Positions 8,284 through 16,897 of a stretch of DNA of 37,393 nt are shown piece by piece (positions within the stretch are counted from its first letter, which is position 1; every line of letters starts with the position of its first letter). Position numbers and translations under genes: made by a program. Origin of the DNA: Oscillospiraceae bacterium (lineage in GTDB: Bacteria > Bacillota > Clostridia > Oscillospirales > Oscillospiraceae); contig JAFSLL010000273.1 of the NCBI GenBank assembly GCA_017448455.1, forward strand, positions 1 to 37,393, written 5' to 3'. The notes beneath the pieces were generated by a model. That model had not been told where the DNA came from. It did not search any database and was given only the letters and a program-made list of their open reading frames with translations.

Positions 8284-8312
8284 ATTATAGGTTAGCCTGT
8301 GAGAAATTGCAA
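8284..8312 (-). promoter_or_regulatory. Predicted promoter of the mraZ operon
   Basis: TTGCAA (8307-8312), a 17-bp spacer and a perfect TATAAT (8284-8289) on the minus strand. The first GTGG box begins one base after the -10. The 5' leader to the mraZ ATG would be about 55 nt. Confidence 0.8.
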
Positions 8313-8411
8313 GCGCTTCTTACAACAAATTTTCATTTCGTCATTTTGCGCAAAAAAGGATGCCTGAAATTGGGTGCTCTTTGAACTTGAGCGTCTGTGT
8401 CCATCATGACA

Positions 8412-8435
8412 TAAAAAAACCGCCCTTACGGGCGG
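8412..8435 (-). terminator. Intrinsic terminator of the uvrC-rsmD-coaD operon
   Basis: A CCGCCC/GGGCGG stem with a 4-nt loop (8420-8435) is followed on the minus strand by seven T. It lies 24 bp after the stop of the coiled-coil gene. The remaining 8313-8411 stretch holds nothing I can assign. Confidence 0.85.
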
Positions 8436-8458
8436 CTGTCGGTGCGAGTGTGCTCATC

Positions 8459-9013
8459 TTATTGAAGCGTAATGAAATTGTTCTCATCCCGTTCCCTTTC
8501 CCGGCGGGAAGGAGCAGGCTCTACTGTCGGAGAGGGGGCCGCTGTGCGGCCGGTATTCGCGCTTCGTACCGCGCTGTGCGCAGTCTGGATGGTTTCAAGA
8601 GAATTGCGCAGGCTTTCCTCCGCCTGGCGCATTACATCATCCACATAGGCGCCGGCGACGCGCCGAAGCTCCGCACTTTTGGCCTCAGCGGAAGAAATCA
8701 TCTCTGCACTTTTGGTTCTGGCGATTCTGATAATCTCCTGTTCTTCAACCAGGGAACGCGCTCTCTCTTCGGAACTCTTTCGAAGGGCTTCCGCTTCTTT
8801 TTTTGCATTGCCGATAAACTCGTCCCTTGCGGAGACAAGGCGTTTCGCTTCTGCAAGGGAGGATGGCATGGTTGCCTTGATCTCGTTGATGATGTCCAGA
8901 GCTTTCTCTCGTTCAATGATGCATTTATCATTTCCAAGAGGGACGCCCCATGCTTCCGAGATCATGCTGTAAAGGCTGTCCAGCAGTTCGATGACATCTC
9001 CATGCTCCATCAT
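8459..9013 (-). CDS. Coiled-coil protein of the coaD neighbourhood, function unknown
   Basis: This 184-residue acidic, helical protein has a long Ala/Glu/Lys/Arg-rich central coiled coil (about residues 55-155, with AEAKRLVSARDEF and AKKEAEALRKSSEERA) and a disordered Pro/Arg-rich tail. Similar proteins beside coaD in Clostridia are often labelled 'ATPase' or 'ATP synthase B subunit-like'. No membrane segment or ATP-binding motif is visible, so I do not accept those names. The ATG at 9013 overlaps the coaD stop as ATGA and has GGAGG five bases upstream; the next codon is also ATG, with eight-base spacing. A DivIVA-like or scaffold role is possible but unsupported. Confidence 0.75.
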   Translation of the reverse strand: MMEHGDVIELLDSLYSMISEAWGVPLGNDKCIIEREKALDIINEIKATMPSSLAEAKRLVSARDEFIGNAKKEAEALRKSSEERARSLVEEQEIIRIARTKSAEMISSAEAKSAELRRVAGAYVDDVMRQAEESLRNSLETIQTAHSAVRSANTGRTAAPSPTVEPAPSRRERERDENNFITLQ

Positions 9014-9519
9014 CTTTTCCTCCATTGCTTTGCTTTTTCTTCAATCTCCGAAATCAGTTCCTCCGGTACAAGGCCGGAAAGATCTGCCCCATATGTTGCC
9101 ATCTCTCTCACCACCGAAGATGACAGAAAGGTATACTTTTCGCTGGCGGTCAGGAACATGGTCTCCAGTTCCGGATTGATCTTCTTGTTGATCAGATTCA
9201 TCTGAAACTCATAGTCAAAGTCAGAAGCCGCCCGCAGCCCCTTAACAATCACAGCGCCCTGATACCGTCTGGCATACTCCGCCAGGAGAACCGATGCCGT
9301 CTCAACGCGTACATTCTGATAGCGCACAACTGCCCGGCGGACCATCCCTACGCGTTCTTCGATCGTAAACATGGGCGAGGTTTTTGTCGCATTCAGCATC
9401 ACGCAGACAATAACCTCATCGAAAATCTTTGCGCTGCGCCGGATGATGTTCAAGTGTCCCAGCGTGATCGGATCAAAGCTTCCAGGGCAAATCGCAATTC
9501 TTTTCTCTGTCGTGTTCAT
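9010..9519 (-). CDS. coaD: Phosphopantetheine adenylyltransferase
   Basis: CoaD transfers AMP from ATP to 4'-phosphopantetheine, the penultimate step of coenzyme A synthesis. The 169-residue protein has the nucleotidyltransferase motif GSFDPITLGHL near residues 13-23, the KGLRAASDFDYE substrate region, and the FLSSSVVRE motif near residue 130, all diagnostic for bacterial PPAT. Length is normal. The ATG overlaps the rsmD stop as ATGA, and its own stop overlaps the next gene, so it is the third gene of a coupled four-gene operon. rsmD-coaD pairing is common in Gram-positive genomes. Confidence 0.96.
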   Translation of the reverse strand: MNTTEKRIAICPGSFDPITLGHLNIIRRSAKIFDEVIVCVMLNATKTSPMFTIEERVGMVRRAVVRYQNVRVETASVLLAEYARRYQGAVIVKGLRAASDFDYEFQMNLINKKINPELETMFLTASEKYTFLSSSVVREMATYGADLSGLVPEELISEIEEKAKQWRKR

Positions 9520-10058
9520 AGGCTGGCATCCTTTGTATAAATGCAGAGCTTCATTGTTCCATATATGCGCTCGCGCTGTTTCCGATAAGGCGGCCGCATC
9601 TCAGGAAGCTCGGTCCCTGCGCGTGCTTCACAGATTATTATACCACCTTCAGACAAGTTGTCAACGGCATTTATCCGTTCCAGAACCTGCCCGTACAGCC
9701 CGGAGTCGTAAGGCGGATCCACAATAATCAGATCGAACTTCTCTCCACGGCCGAGGTACGCCAACGCATCAGAATGTATGATCTGTGCATCAAAAGAGCA
9801 CAGTTTCAGATTCTCCCGGATCAGAGCAACAGATGCCCGACTTGTATCGACGAAAACCGCTTCCCTCGCTCCTCGGCTGAGCGCCTCAATTCCAAGCTGA
9901 CCGGTGCCGCCAAAGAGATCCAGCACTCGCCTTCCCTCCACATCGCCCTGCAGCATGTTGAACATCGCCTGCTTGACCTGGTCGGCAGTCGGCCGTACGG
10001 TGTCGTCCGCTGGACTCTTCAGTTTCCGTCCGCGGGCAATGCCGGTGGTAACTCGCAT
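9516..10058 (-). CDS. rsmD: 16S rRNA (guanine-966-N2)-methyltransferase
   Basis: RsmD methylates N2 of G966 in 16S rRNA. The 180-residue protein starts MRVTTGIARGRKL, has RPTADQVKQAMFNML, the SAM-binding loop VLDLFGGTGQLGIEALSRGA (about 45-64) and the catalytic DPPYD motif near residue 114. The start at 10058 lies inside the last 40 bp of uvrC, a longer overlap than the others here, but the N terminus matches the family so the start is sound. coaD follows with a 4-bp overlap. Confidence 0.95.
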   Translation of the reverse strand: MRVTTGIARGRKLKSPADDTVRPTADQVKQAMFNMLQGDVEGRRVLDLFGGTGQLGIEALSRGAREAVFVDTSRASVALIRENLKLCSFDAQIIHSDALAYLGRGEKFDLIIVDPPYDSGLYGQVLERINAVDNLSEGGIIICEARAGTELPEMRPPYRKQRERIYGTMKLCIYTKDASL

Positions 10059-11884
10059 TCTTTCTCTTCCTCCTGTTCCGGGTGAAATGCCCGGTAGACC
10101 GCCTCCGACGCATTCCGTGGGAGCACGACATCCAATTCTTCCAGGCTCGCTTCCCGGATTGCTTTGAGTGTACGAAAATGATGAAGCAGTTCGTTCTTAC
10201 GCTTTGGTCCGATCCCGTTGATACGGTCCAGAACGGAAGCGTAGCTTTCATTTCTCAGCTTTTTCTGATAAGAAATCGCACTGTTATGGGTTTCCTCCTG
10301 AATATTTCCGATCAGAGAGAATACCGCCTGATTCCCGCTGATCCCGATCTCCTCCCCCGACGCGGTGATCAGCGCGCGGGTCCTGTGTCGGTCATCTTTC
10401 ACCATGCCAAAGCAAGGGATTTGAAGGCTCCGTTCCTGAAGAGCCCGAATGGCGGTTGCTGTGTGAGCTGCCCCGCCATCGATCAGGAGCAGATCCGGGA
10501 GCGGGGAAAACTTCTGATCACCGTCCAGATATCGCTGGAAGCGTCTGCTGACTGCCTGATACATGCTTGCGTAGTCGTCCTGCAGCTCCTGATCCCGCAT
10601 CCGGAATCTGCGGTAATCCTTCTTCAAAGGTTTTCCATCCTGAAACACGGTCATGCCTGCGACAATCCCACTGCTGCCAAGGTTTGAAATATCAAAAGCC
10701 TCAATACGGCGCGGGAGGGACTCAAGCTTTAACGCCTTCTGCAGCCACTCCAGCGTCTTGCTTCGGCGCTGTTCGGCGCTTGTCTGCCGCAGTATTTCCT
10801 CCTGCGCATTGAGCTGCGCCCTTTCGATCTGCCGCATGCGATCTCCGCGCTGAGGAATCTCAATTCTGACACGGTGTCCCGCCTGCTCGCCGATCAGTTT
10901 TTCCAGATCTTCCCTGCCGTCAATCTCGCAGGGCAGGAGGATGGTGGCGGGCTGGGTGTTTCCATCTGCTAGATAATACTGACGTATCAGCTCCGCTACC
11001 GCTTCGCTGTCTTCTTCCAGCGGTTCCTCCAGCATCTCCGCATCCTTCCCAACCAGATCACCGCCGACAAAGTGCAGGACTGTAAAACAGCTCCATGCGC
11101 CTCTGCGGAAGCCGACCGCGTCGGTGTCCGCGAACGCAGTGGCGATCACGCGTTGGCGGTTCTGCAATCCCTCGATTGCGCGGATACGGTCTCGGAGTTC
11201 CGCAGCACGCTCAAAGCGCAGCGTCTCCGCCGCACCTTCCATTTCCGTCCTCAGTTCGGTGATCAGTTCTTCACTCTTCCCATCAAGGATTCTTGCCGCC
11301 TGTTCGACGCGAATGCGGTAATCCGCCTCATCAGAGCCCGGAAGACACCATCCGGCACACTTCTGCATATGGTAATTCAGGCAGGGGCGGTCCTTCCCGA
11401 TATCCCGCGGGAAGACCCGCGAGCAATCTGGAAGCAGCAGCGCTTTGTTTATCGCGTCAATGATCTCACGGGTGCGGGACCTGCCGCCGAACGGGCCATA
11501 GTATTCCGCGCCATCCTTCTGCGCGCGCGCAGCAATTTCCATACGCGGGTAAGGTCGGTGTCGGTCCATCCTGATAAAAGGGTATCCTTTATCATCTTTC
11601 AACAGAATGTTGTAGTGCGGCTTATGCCGCTTGATCAGGGAGTTTTCCAGGACCAGCGCCTCAAATTCGCTGTTTGCCACGATCACCTGGAAATCCGCCA
11701 CTTTATCCACCATGGCGGCAACCTTCGGAAGATGGTCACCGTGGAAATAACTGCTGACACGGTTTTTCAGCTTTTTTGCTTTCCCGACATAGATGACTTC
11801 TCCCTTCTCATCCAACATGATATACACGCCGGGAAGCAGGGGCAGTTTATTCGCTTTTTCAAGAAGTTCGTGAACTCTGTCCAT
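10019..11884 (-). CDS. uvrC: Excinuclease ABC subunit C
   Basis: UvrC makes the dual incisions in nucleotide excision repair after loading by UvrA/UvrB. The 621 residues show the GIY-YIG nuclease (LPGVYIMLDEKGEVIYVGKA, about 16-35), the UVR domain (near 200-235), the RNase H-like nuclease (IEAFDISNLGSSGIVAGMTVF and LLLIDGGAAH), and a C-terminal helix-hairpin-helix (LDRINGIGPKRKNELLHHF). The ATG at 11884 has AAGGTGA upstream. The gene follows the HPr terminator and leads an operon with rsmD, coaD and the coiled-coil gene. A separate promoter is expected but I could not identify one. Confidence 0.98.
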   Translation of the reverse strand: MDRVHELLEKANKLPLLPGVYIMLDEKGEVIYVGKAKKLKNRVSSYFHGDHLPKVAAMVDKVADFQVIVANSEFEALVLENSLIKRHKPHYNILLKDDKGYPFIRMDRHRPYPRMEIAARAQKDGAEYYGPFGGRSRTREIIDAINKALLLPDCSRVFPRDIGKDRPCLNYHMQKCAGWCLPGSDEADYRIRVEQAARILDGKSEELITELRTEMEGAAETLRFERAAELRDRIRAIEGLQNRQRVIATAFADTDAVGFRRGAWSCFTVLHFVGGDLVGKDAEMLEEPLEEDSEAVAELIRQYYLADGNTQPATILLPCEIDGREDLEKLIGEQAGHRVRIEIPQRGDRMRQIERAQLNAQEEILRQTSAEQRRSKTLEWLQKALKLESLPRRIEAFDISNLGSSGIVAGMTVFQDGKPLKKDYRRFRMRDQELQDDYASMYQAVSRRFQRYLDGDQKFSPLPDLLLIDGGAAHTATAIRALQERSLQIPCFGMVKDDRHRTRALITASGEEIGISGNQAVFSLIGNIQEETHNSAISYQKKLRNESYASVLDRINGIGPKRKNELLHHFRTLKAIREASLEELDVVLPRNASEAVYRAFHPEQEEEKECELPPALPADGN

Positions 11885-11904
11885 AAAGACTCACCTTGTG
11901 AAAA

Positions 11905-11945
11905 CGGTAAAACAAAACTGCCCTTGCGCTCCCGCAACGGCAGTT
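11905..11945 (-). terminator. Terminator after the HPr gene
   Basis: Arms AACTGCC-TTGCG (11916-11928) and CGCAA-GGCAGTT (11933-11945) pair with one C/C mismatch around a 4-nt loop. The minus-strand sequence after the stem is TTGTTTTACCGTTTT, a broken U tract. It begins about 30 bp after the HPr stop and precedes uvrC. Confidence 0.7.
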
Positions 11946-11975
11946 CTGTACTTTATGATGCCAGATGGAGGCAGA

Positions 11976-12239
11976 TCACTCAGAAAAATCGGAATCAATC
12001 AATGCGGCAAGCGTTTCAATCGCTTCATTCTCGTCCGCACCGTCGGCGATAATCTTGATCTCTGTTCCCTTAACAATCCCCAGGGAGAGGACACCCAGAA
12101 GACTCTTGGCATTCACCCTTCTCTCTTCCTTCTCTACCCAAATGCTGCTCTTGAACTCGTTAGCCTTCTGAATAAAGAAAGTTGCGGGTCTTGCATGAAG
12201 ACCTACCTGGTTGTTGATAACTACCTCTTTGCTGATCAT
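11976..12239 (-). CDS. ptsH: HPr-family phosphocarrier protein
   Basis: HPr carries phosphate from enzyme I to sugar-specific EII proteins and, in Bacillota, signals carbon catabolite repression. With the ATG at 12239, which has GGAG eight bases upstream, the 87-residue protein has the catalytic GLHARPA with His15 and the regulatory NAKSLLGVLSLGI with Ser46. Both phosphorylation sites are therefore present, which argues against Crh, where His15 is lost. A GTG three codons upstream is less likely. It is monocistronic, with its own predicted promoter and terminator, and no enzyme I gene is adjacent. Confidence 0.9.
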   Translation of the reverse strand: MISKEVVINNQVGLHARPATFFIQKANEFKSSIWVEKEERRVNAKSLLGVLSLGIVKGTEIKIIADGADENEAIETLAALIDSDFSE

Positions 12240-12293
12240 GCACGCCACTCCTTATTTCCAAACAGAATAAACATATAATTGAATGCTGTGAGT

Positions 12294-12322
12294 ACTTTAC
12301 CAAATTTAAGCCCTGACGTCAA
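12294..12322 (-). promoter_or_regulatory. Predicted promoter of the HPr gene
   Basis: TTGACG (12317-12322), 17 bp, then TAAAGT (12294-12299) on the minus strand. It lies in the AT-rich gap between mutS2 and the HPr gene and gives a leader of about 48 nt. Confidence 0.55.
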
Positions 12323-12378
12323 CTGATTTTGATTCTTTCGTTGTTTTGCCTATTTCAGAGGCCCTTCCCGGTTTTATT

Positions 12379-14745
12379 TTATTTCAGTTCGACCACGGTT
12401 ACGCCTGTTTCACCTTCTCCAAAGCGGCCAAGGCGAAAGCTCTTTACCAATTTATTGTGTTTGAGCATCTGCCGGATGGCTTCCCGCAGTGCTCCCGTCC
12501 CTTTTCCATGGATGATGGTAACCGTCTTCAGTTTTGCCATTACTGCACTGTCCAGATAACGTTCCGCCGCAAGAACCGCGTCGATTGATTCCATGCCGCG
12601 CAGGTCAATCTCGGGCGATACATGCATCAGTCTGGTCCCCGCCGCGGCTGAAGCGGGAGCAGTGGTTTTCTTTTCTCTGCTTTCTTCCTCCAGCAGCAGG
12701 AGCTCGTCCTCCCTGGCTGTCACATTCATGATGCCTGCTTTCAGCGCAACGCTCCCATCCTTTGAGACGGAAAGCACCTGGGCTTTTACGCCCATCGTCT
12801 TAATCCGCACCGTATCACCGGCCTGCAGCGGTCTGGCAGACTTCTGTTCCGGCTGCGATGTCTGTTCTGTCTCCCGAAAAGACGCTTCCTTCTCATTCAG
12901 ACGGCGGCGGAGCTCCGTCCTCGCCCGGTTTATCTCATCCGCCTGCTGCTCATCATTGTTTTTGCGGCGCATGTCATCCAGCTCCGCAAATACGCCCTCG
13001 GCAGTCTCTCTTGCCTCATCAAGAATCCGCTGCGCATCCCTGCGTGCCTTGACTTCCGCTTTCTCCAGTCGGACACTGAGTTCAGCCCGCAGAAGAGACG
13101 CCTTCTTTTCTTCTTCTTCCGCCTTTCTCAGATGCTGCGCAGCCTCTGCACGGTCTTTTTCCAGGAGTTGCCGGGTCTGCTCCAACTTTTCAATCGTCGC
13201 TTCAAAGCTGTGCGTTTCCGTTCCAACCCGTGATGCCGCGTCATGGATGATGCTCTCATCCAGGCCAAGACGCCGGGAGATAGCAAAAGCATTGGACTTT
13301 CCGGGGATTCCGACCAGCAGACGGTAAGTCGGACGCAGTGTTTCCACATCAAATTCGCAGGAGGCGTTCTGGACGCCCGGTTCATTGGTGGCGTAAACCT
13401 TCAGCTCCGCGTAGTGCGTGGTCGCCGCAATGGTCGCGCCGCAGCTTCTGGCATACTCGATGATGGAGATTGCCAGGGCAGCCCCTTCTGTCGGATCCGT
13501 TCCCGCGCCGAGTTCATCAAACAGGAGAAGCGAACGTTCTTCGCAGCTGCCGAGAATCTCCACAATATTCTTCATATGTGCGGAAAAAGTGGAGAGGTTC
13601 TGCTCGATGCTCTGCTCATCGCCAATATCCGCAAGAATATGGGAAAACACCGGCAGGGAACTTCCGTCTGACGCCGGAATCTCCAAACCGCACTGGTTCA
13701 TTGAACAGAGAAGACCGATCGTTTTCAGCGCCACTGTTTTGCCGCCTGTGTTCGGTCCTGTGATTACCAGTGTGTCAAACTCCGCTCCCAGGGTCAGGTC
13801 AATCGGGACGGCCTTGGCGGGGTCAAGAAGCGGGTGTCTGGCATGCCGCAGCACGATTCCTTTCTCCGAAGTCTGGGCCGGTACGGCATCCATTCTGTAC
13901 GCAAGCCTGGCCTTGGCAAAAATCAGATCCAGACGCACCAGCAGCATACAGTCTGACGCGAGGTCATCCGCATGCGCGGCGCATTCGGCCGATAACTCCG
14001 CAAGAATGCGTTCTATCTCCAGTTTCTCCTTCGCGGCAAGCTCCCGCAGTTCGTTATTTGCCTTGACCGCTGCCATAGGCTCAATAAACAGCGTCATACC
14101 TGAAGAAGAAATGTCGTGTACAAGTCCCGGTACAGCGTTTTTGTGATCGGCGCGAACCGGCAGTACGTAACGATCCGAACGCATGGTGATGATCGGCTCC
14201 TGCAGCGCTTTGGCATAGGATGGCGACGACAGAATCCTGTTCAGCGCATCCCGTGCCCGTGCGGAAGCTGCCCGCATCTTACGCCGGATATCCGCAAGAT
14301 CCGAAGAGGCGCTGTCCGCGATCTCTTCTTCCGCCGGAATCGCCGTTTCGATCCGTTCCTCCAGGTACTTATTCGCCCGAAGCGCGTGAAAGAGGCTGTC
14401 AATGCTTGTCCTCTCATGCTTTTCATCCGCAAGATAGGCTTTGCAGAGGCGGGCACAGCGGGCAAGCCCCGCGACGTCCAGCAGTTCTCTGGTGTTCAGC
14501 GCACCGCCGAGACGGGCGCGGTCAAGTGCCGGACGGATATCCCGAACTCCTGAAAAAGACGGCGCGCCGCGCAATGTCATCATCCGTGCCGCGTCAGAAG
14601 TCTCCAGAAGTCTGCGCCGAACTTCCTCCATGTCGGAGCTTGGCTGCAGCTCTCTGCAGAGTGCCCTGCCCATCTCCGATTCTGCCTGCCCGGCAAGCAT
14701 TTCCAATACTGCCGGCAGTTCCAATGTGATAAACGATTTTTCCAT
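12379..14745 (-). CDS. mutS2: MutS2 family ATPase/endonuclease
   Basis: MutS2 is a MutS paralogue lacking the mismatch-recognition domain. It is implicated in suppressing recombination and, in Bacillus, in rescue of collided ribosomes. The 788 residues contain the core/lever region, the Walker A loop TGPNTGGKTVALKTIG (about 330-345), the LLFDELGAGTDPTEGAAL Walker B region, a long charged coiled coil (about 510-620), a KOW-like segment (LQAGDTVRIKTMGVKAQV), and a C-terminal Smr nuclease domain with IDLRGM and IIHGKGTG. All domains are complete. recO lies 9 bp upstream, making this probably the last gene of the phoH-ybeY-era-recO run. Confidence 0.97.
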   Translation of the reverse strand: MEKSFITLELPAVLEMLAGQAESEMGRALCRELQPSSDMEEVRRRLLETSDAARMMTLRGAPSFSGVRDIRPALDRARLGGALNTRELLDVAGLARCARLCKAYLADEKHERTSIDSLFHALRANKYLEERIETAIPAEEEIADSASSDLADIRRKMRAASARARDALNRILSSPSYAKALQEPIITMRSDRYVLPVRADHKNAVPGLVHDISSSGMTLFIEPMAAVKANNELRELAAKEKLEIERILAELSAECAAHADDLASDCMLLVRLDLIFAKARLAYRMDAVPAQTSEKGIVLRHARHPLLDPAKAVPIDLTLGAEFDTLVITGPNTGGKTVALKTIGLLCSMNQCGLEIPASDGSSLPVFSHILADIGDEQSIEQNLSTFSAHMKNIVEILGSCEERSLLLFDELGAGTDPTEGAALAISIIEYARSCGATIAATTHYAELKVYATNEPGVQNASCEFDVETLRPTYRLLVGIPGKSNAFAISRRLGLDESIIHDAASRVGTETHSFEATIEKLEQTRQLLEKDRAEAAQHLRKAEEEEKKASLLRAELSVRLEKAEVKARRDAQRILDEARETAEGVFAELDDMRRKNNDEQQADEINRARTELRRRLNEKEASFRETEQTSQPEQKSARPLQAGDTVRIKTMGVKAQVLSVSKDGSVALKAGIMNVTAREDELLLLEEESREKKTTAPASAAAGTRLMHVSPEIDLRGMESIDAVLAAERYLDSAVMAKLKTVTIIHGKGTGALREAIRQMLKHNKLVKSFRLGRFGEGETGVTVVELK

Positions 14746-14753
14746 ACGATTCT

Positions 14754-15509
14754 CTATCCGTAGTTCTGCTCTGTCCGGAGCATATTATAGTAATCAAGCG
14801 TCGGCAGTTTCCGTTCCGCGCAGTGCAGCAGCCAGCGTTCCGCGGCTCGGGCCAGAATACGCATATCCTCTTCCGGAATCCGAAATGCCAGGATTCGCCT
14901 TGCCGGGGCGTGAAGGATATGCCGCAAGGCAGCCAGAGAAAGATCCGTCATCTGCAGCCCGTAGAAGTCTCTTGCACAGCTTCCGCAGAGGAAGGAACCG
15001 TCCTCCGTCAGAAAAACAGGCAAGGGGATCTGCCGGCTGCCACATTTCCGGCAGACTGCGTCCATCGGCGCATACCCCTCCTCGGCCATCAGGCGCAGTT
15101 CAAATGCCGCCTTCACCTTCCGGCAGTCCGCAAGCCCTTCGCTGAGCGCATACAGGCAGTTCAGGCCGAGCTGCATCAGTTCCGGCTCCGGCTGATCTTC
15201 CGTGGAAAACAGCTCCAGGCACTCCGCTATATAACAGCCAAGCGCAAAACGCTCCAGCTCTGTCCGCAGCCCCGGAAAGCCCTCCAGTACGACCCCTTCG
15301 CGCACGCTGAGCCTTCCGCCTTTTTCAAACAGCGTGAGCTCCGAGTAGGTCAGCTGCTGTGTCGCTGCGGCGATTCTGCTTTTTTTACTCAGAGCCCCAT
15401 GCGCGGCCAAAGTTTTCTTTCCCGCCTCCGCAGTGAGCACCGTCAGAATCCGATCCGATTCCCGGAAGCGCGTTTCCCTGAGGACGAGCACTTTCTCCGT
15501 GCGAAACAT
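14754..15509 (-). CDS. recO: DNA repair protein RecO
   Basis: RecO works with RecR to load RecA in recombinational repair. The ATG at 15509, with GGAG seven bases upstream, gives 251 residues starting MFRTEKVLVLRETRFRESDR, the family's N-terminal OB-fold. A zinc finger is visible near residues 148-174: CRKCGS, then CGSC after a gap of about 19 residues. A longer reading frame starting at 15548 lies inside era and is not needed. The gene starts a few bases after the era stop, a common Gram-positive order. Confidence 0.94.
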   Translation of the reverse strand: MFRTEKVLVLRETRFRESDRILTVLTAEAGKKTLAAHGALSKKSRIAAATQQLTYSELTLFEKGGRLSVREGVVLEGFPGLRTELERFALGCYIAECLELFSTEDQPEPELMQLGLNCLYALSEGLADCRKVKAAFELRLMAEEGYAPMDAVCRKCGSRQIPLPVFLTEDGSFLCGSCARDFYGLQMTDLSLAALRHILHAPARRILAFRIPEEDMRILARAAERWLLHCAERKLPTLDYYNMLRTEQNYG

Positions 15510-15513
15510 CGTT

Positions 15514-16398
15514 TTACTCCGTGTATCCGAAGTTTCTAAGCTGGGCAAGAGAATCCCGCCAGCTCTCCTTCACCTTGACCCAGGTTTTCAGGTTCACTTT
15601 TGCACCGAGAAAGGCTTCCATATCCGTCCGCGCAAGTTCACCGACTTTCTTAAGCATTGCGCCTTTCTTTCCGATGATGATTCCCTTGTGACTTTCCTTT
15701 TCACAGTAGATGGTCGCTTCAATATCCGTAATTCCGTTTTCTCTCTCCGAAAAGTGTGAAATCTCTACCGCGGTTCCATGGGGAATTTCCTTTTCCAGAC
15801 AGAGCAGCAGCTTTTCCCGAATCAACTCTGCGCAGATCTGTCGTTCCGGCTGATCGGTAATCATATCCTCCGGGAAGAGGTGCGGTCCTTCTTCCGCATA
15901 CTTCTCCATCTCGCAGAGCAGTTCTTCCAGCCCGTCTCCTGTTTTCGCGGAAACCGGCAGGATTGCATCGAAGCTGTGCCTGGCAGCATATACTGCCATG
16001 ACTTCCAGCAGCTTCTCCTTTTCAACGGTATCAATCTTGTTAATTACCAGAATGGAAGGGAGTCCCTGTTCTTCTATACGGCTGATGAGTGCCTCCTCCT
16101 GCGGTCCTATCGAGGGAATCGGTTCTACCAGCAACAACACACAGTCGACATCCGCGACGCTCTCCTTCACCACATTGACCATATAGTCGCCCAAGCGGGT
16201 CCTCGGCCGATGAAAGCCCGGGGTATCCAGCAGCACCAGCTGCGTTTCACCCCGTTCCACAATCGCTGTAATACGGTTTCGCGTAGTCTGAGGCTTGTTC
16301 GAAACAATGGCAATCTTCTCTCCCACCAATGAATTCGTCAGTGTGGATTTGCCCACGTTCGGTCTGCCGCAAATCGTGATCATCGCATTTTTCATCAT
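15514..16398 (-). CDS. era: GTPase Era
   Basis: Era binds GTP and the 3' end of 16S rRNA and acts as a 30S assembly checkpoint. The protein has G1 GRPNVGKST, G2 region KPQTTRN, G3 DTPGFH, G4 NKID and G5 SAK motifs, and a C-terminal KH domain with the KGIIIGKKGAMLKKVG loop. I favour the ATG at 16398 (294 residues), which has AGGA eight bases upstream and gives MMKNAMITICGRPNVGK; an ATG at 16416 would add six residues. ybeY is immediately upstream and recO downstream. Confidence 0.95.
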   Translation of the reverse strand: MMKNAMITICGRPNVGKSTLTNSLVGEKIAIVSNKPQTTRNRITAIVERGETQLVLLDTPGFHRPRTRLGDYMVNVVKESVADVDCVLLLVEPIPSIGPQEEALISRIEEQGLPSILVINKIDTVEKEKLLEVMAVYAARHSFDAILPVSAKTGDGLEELLCEMEKYAEEGPHLFPEDMITDQPERQICAELIREKLLLCLEKEIPHGTAVEISHFSERENGITDIEATIYCEKESHKGIIIGKKGAMLKKVGELARTDMEAFLGAKVNLKTWVKVKESWRDSLAQLRNFGYTE

Positions 16399-16420
16399 GG
16401 CTTCTTTCCTGTCCATCCGT

Positions 16421-16897
16421 TCACTCGTCTCCCATAATCAGCTTTTCTCTGGACCGCATCTGTGCTTTCTGCTCTCCTTCGTCCAGATGGTCATATCCGA
16501 GCAGGTGCAGCACGGAATGCACGGTCAGATAGCAGATCTCTCTGTTAAATCCATGCCCGTATTCCTCACCCTGTCTCTCACAGGCGGGGAGCGAAATCAT
16601 CATATCGCCCAGCATGACCCTTCCGGTCTCCGGATCGTGCTCGCAGGCTGCTTCTTCAAAAGCGCCGGGTCGAAGTTCGTTCAGTGGGAAGGAGAGCACA
16701 TCCGTCTCCCGGTCCACAGCGCGAAACTCGCGGTTGACTGCACGGATTCCCTCCTCATCGGTCAGCATCACACTGATCAGGCACGGAACACGGATATTCT
16801 CGGCCGTCAGGGCTGCTTCCGCCGCCCTGCGAATCAGGGCAGCCGCGTTTCGATGTCCGAGATTTGGCTTTTCTCTGCTTACTGCGATCTCATGCAT
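16421..16897 (-). CDS. ybeY: Endoribonuclease YbeY
   Basis: YbeY is a metal-dependent protein involved in 16S rRNA 3'-end maturation and ribosome quality control. The family motif HSVLHLLGYDH, containing the three metal-binding histidines, is near residues 125-135 of the 158-residue product, and VLSFP is present further upstream. The ATG at 16897 has GGAGG seven bases upstream; a start at 16915 would place that ribosome site inside the coding region. It overlaps the phoH stop by 8 bp. phoH-ybeY-era is a widely conserved linkage. Confidence 0.95.
   Translation of the reverse strand: MHEIAVSREKPNLGHRNAAALIRRAAEAALTAENIRVPCLISVMLTDEEGIRAVNREFRAVDRETDVLSFPLNELRPGAFEEAACEHDPETGRVMLGDMMISLPACERQGEEYGHGFNREICYLTVHSVLHLLGYDHLDEGEQKAQMRSREKLIMGDE

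Noticed and set aside
8459-9013. ATP synthase subunit b
   Set aside because: Similar proteins are sometimes labelled this way, but there is no N-terminal membrane helix and no other atp gene nearby.
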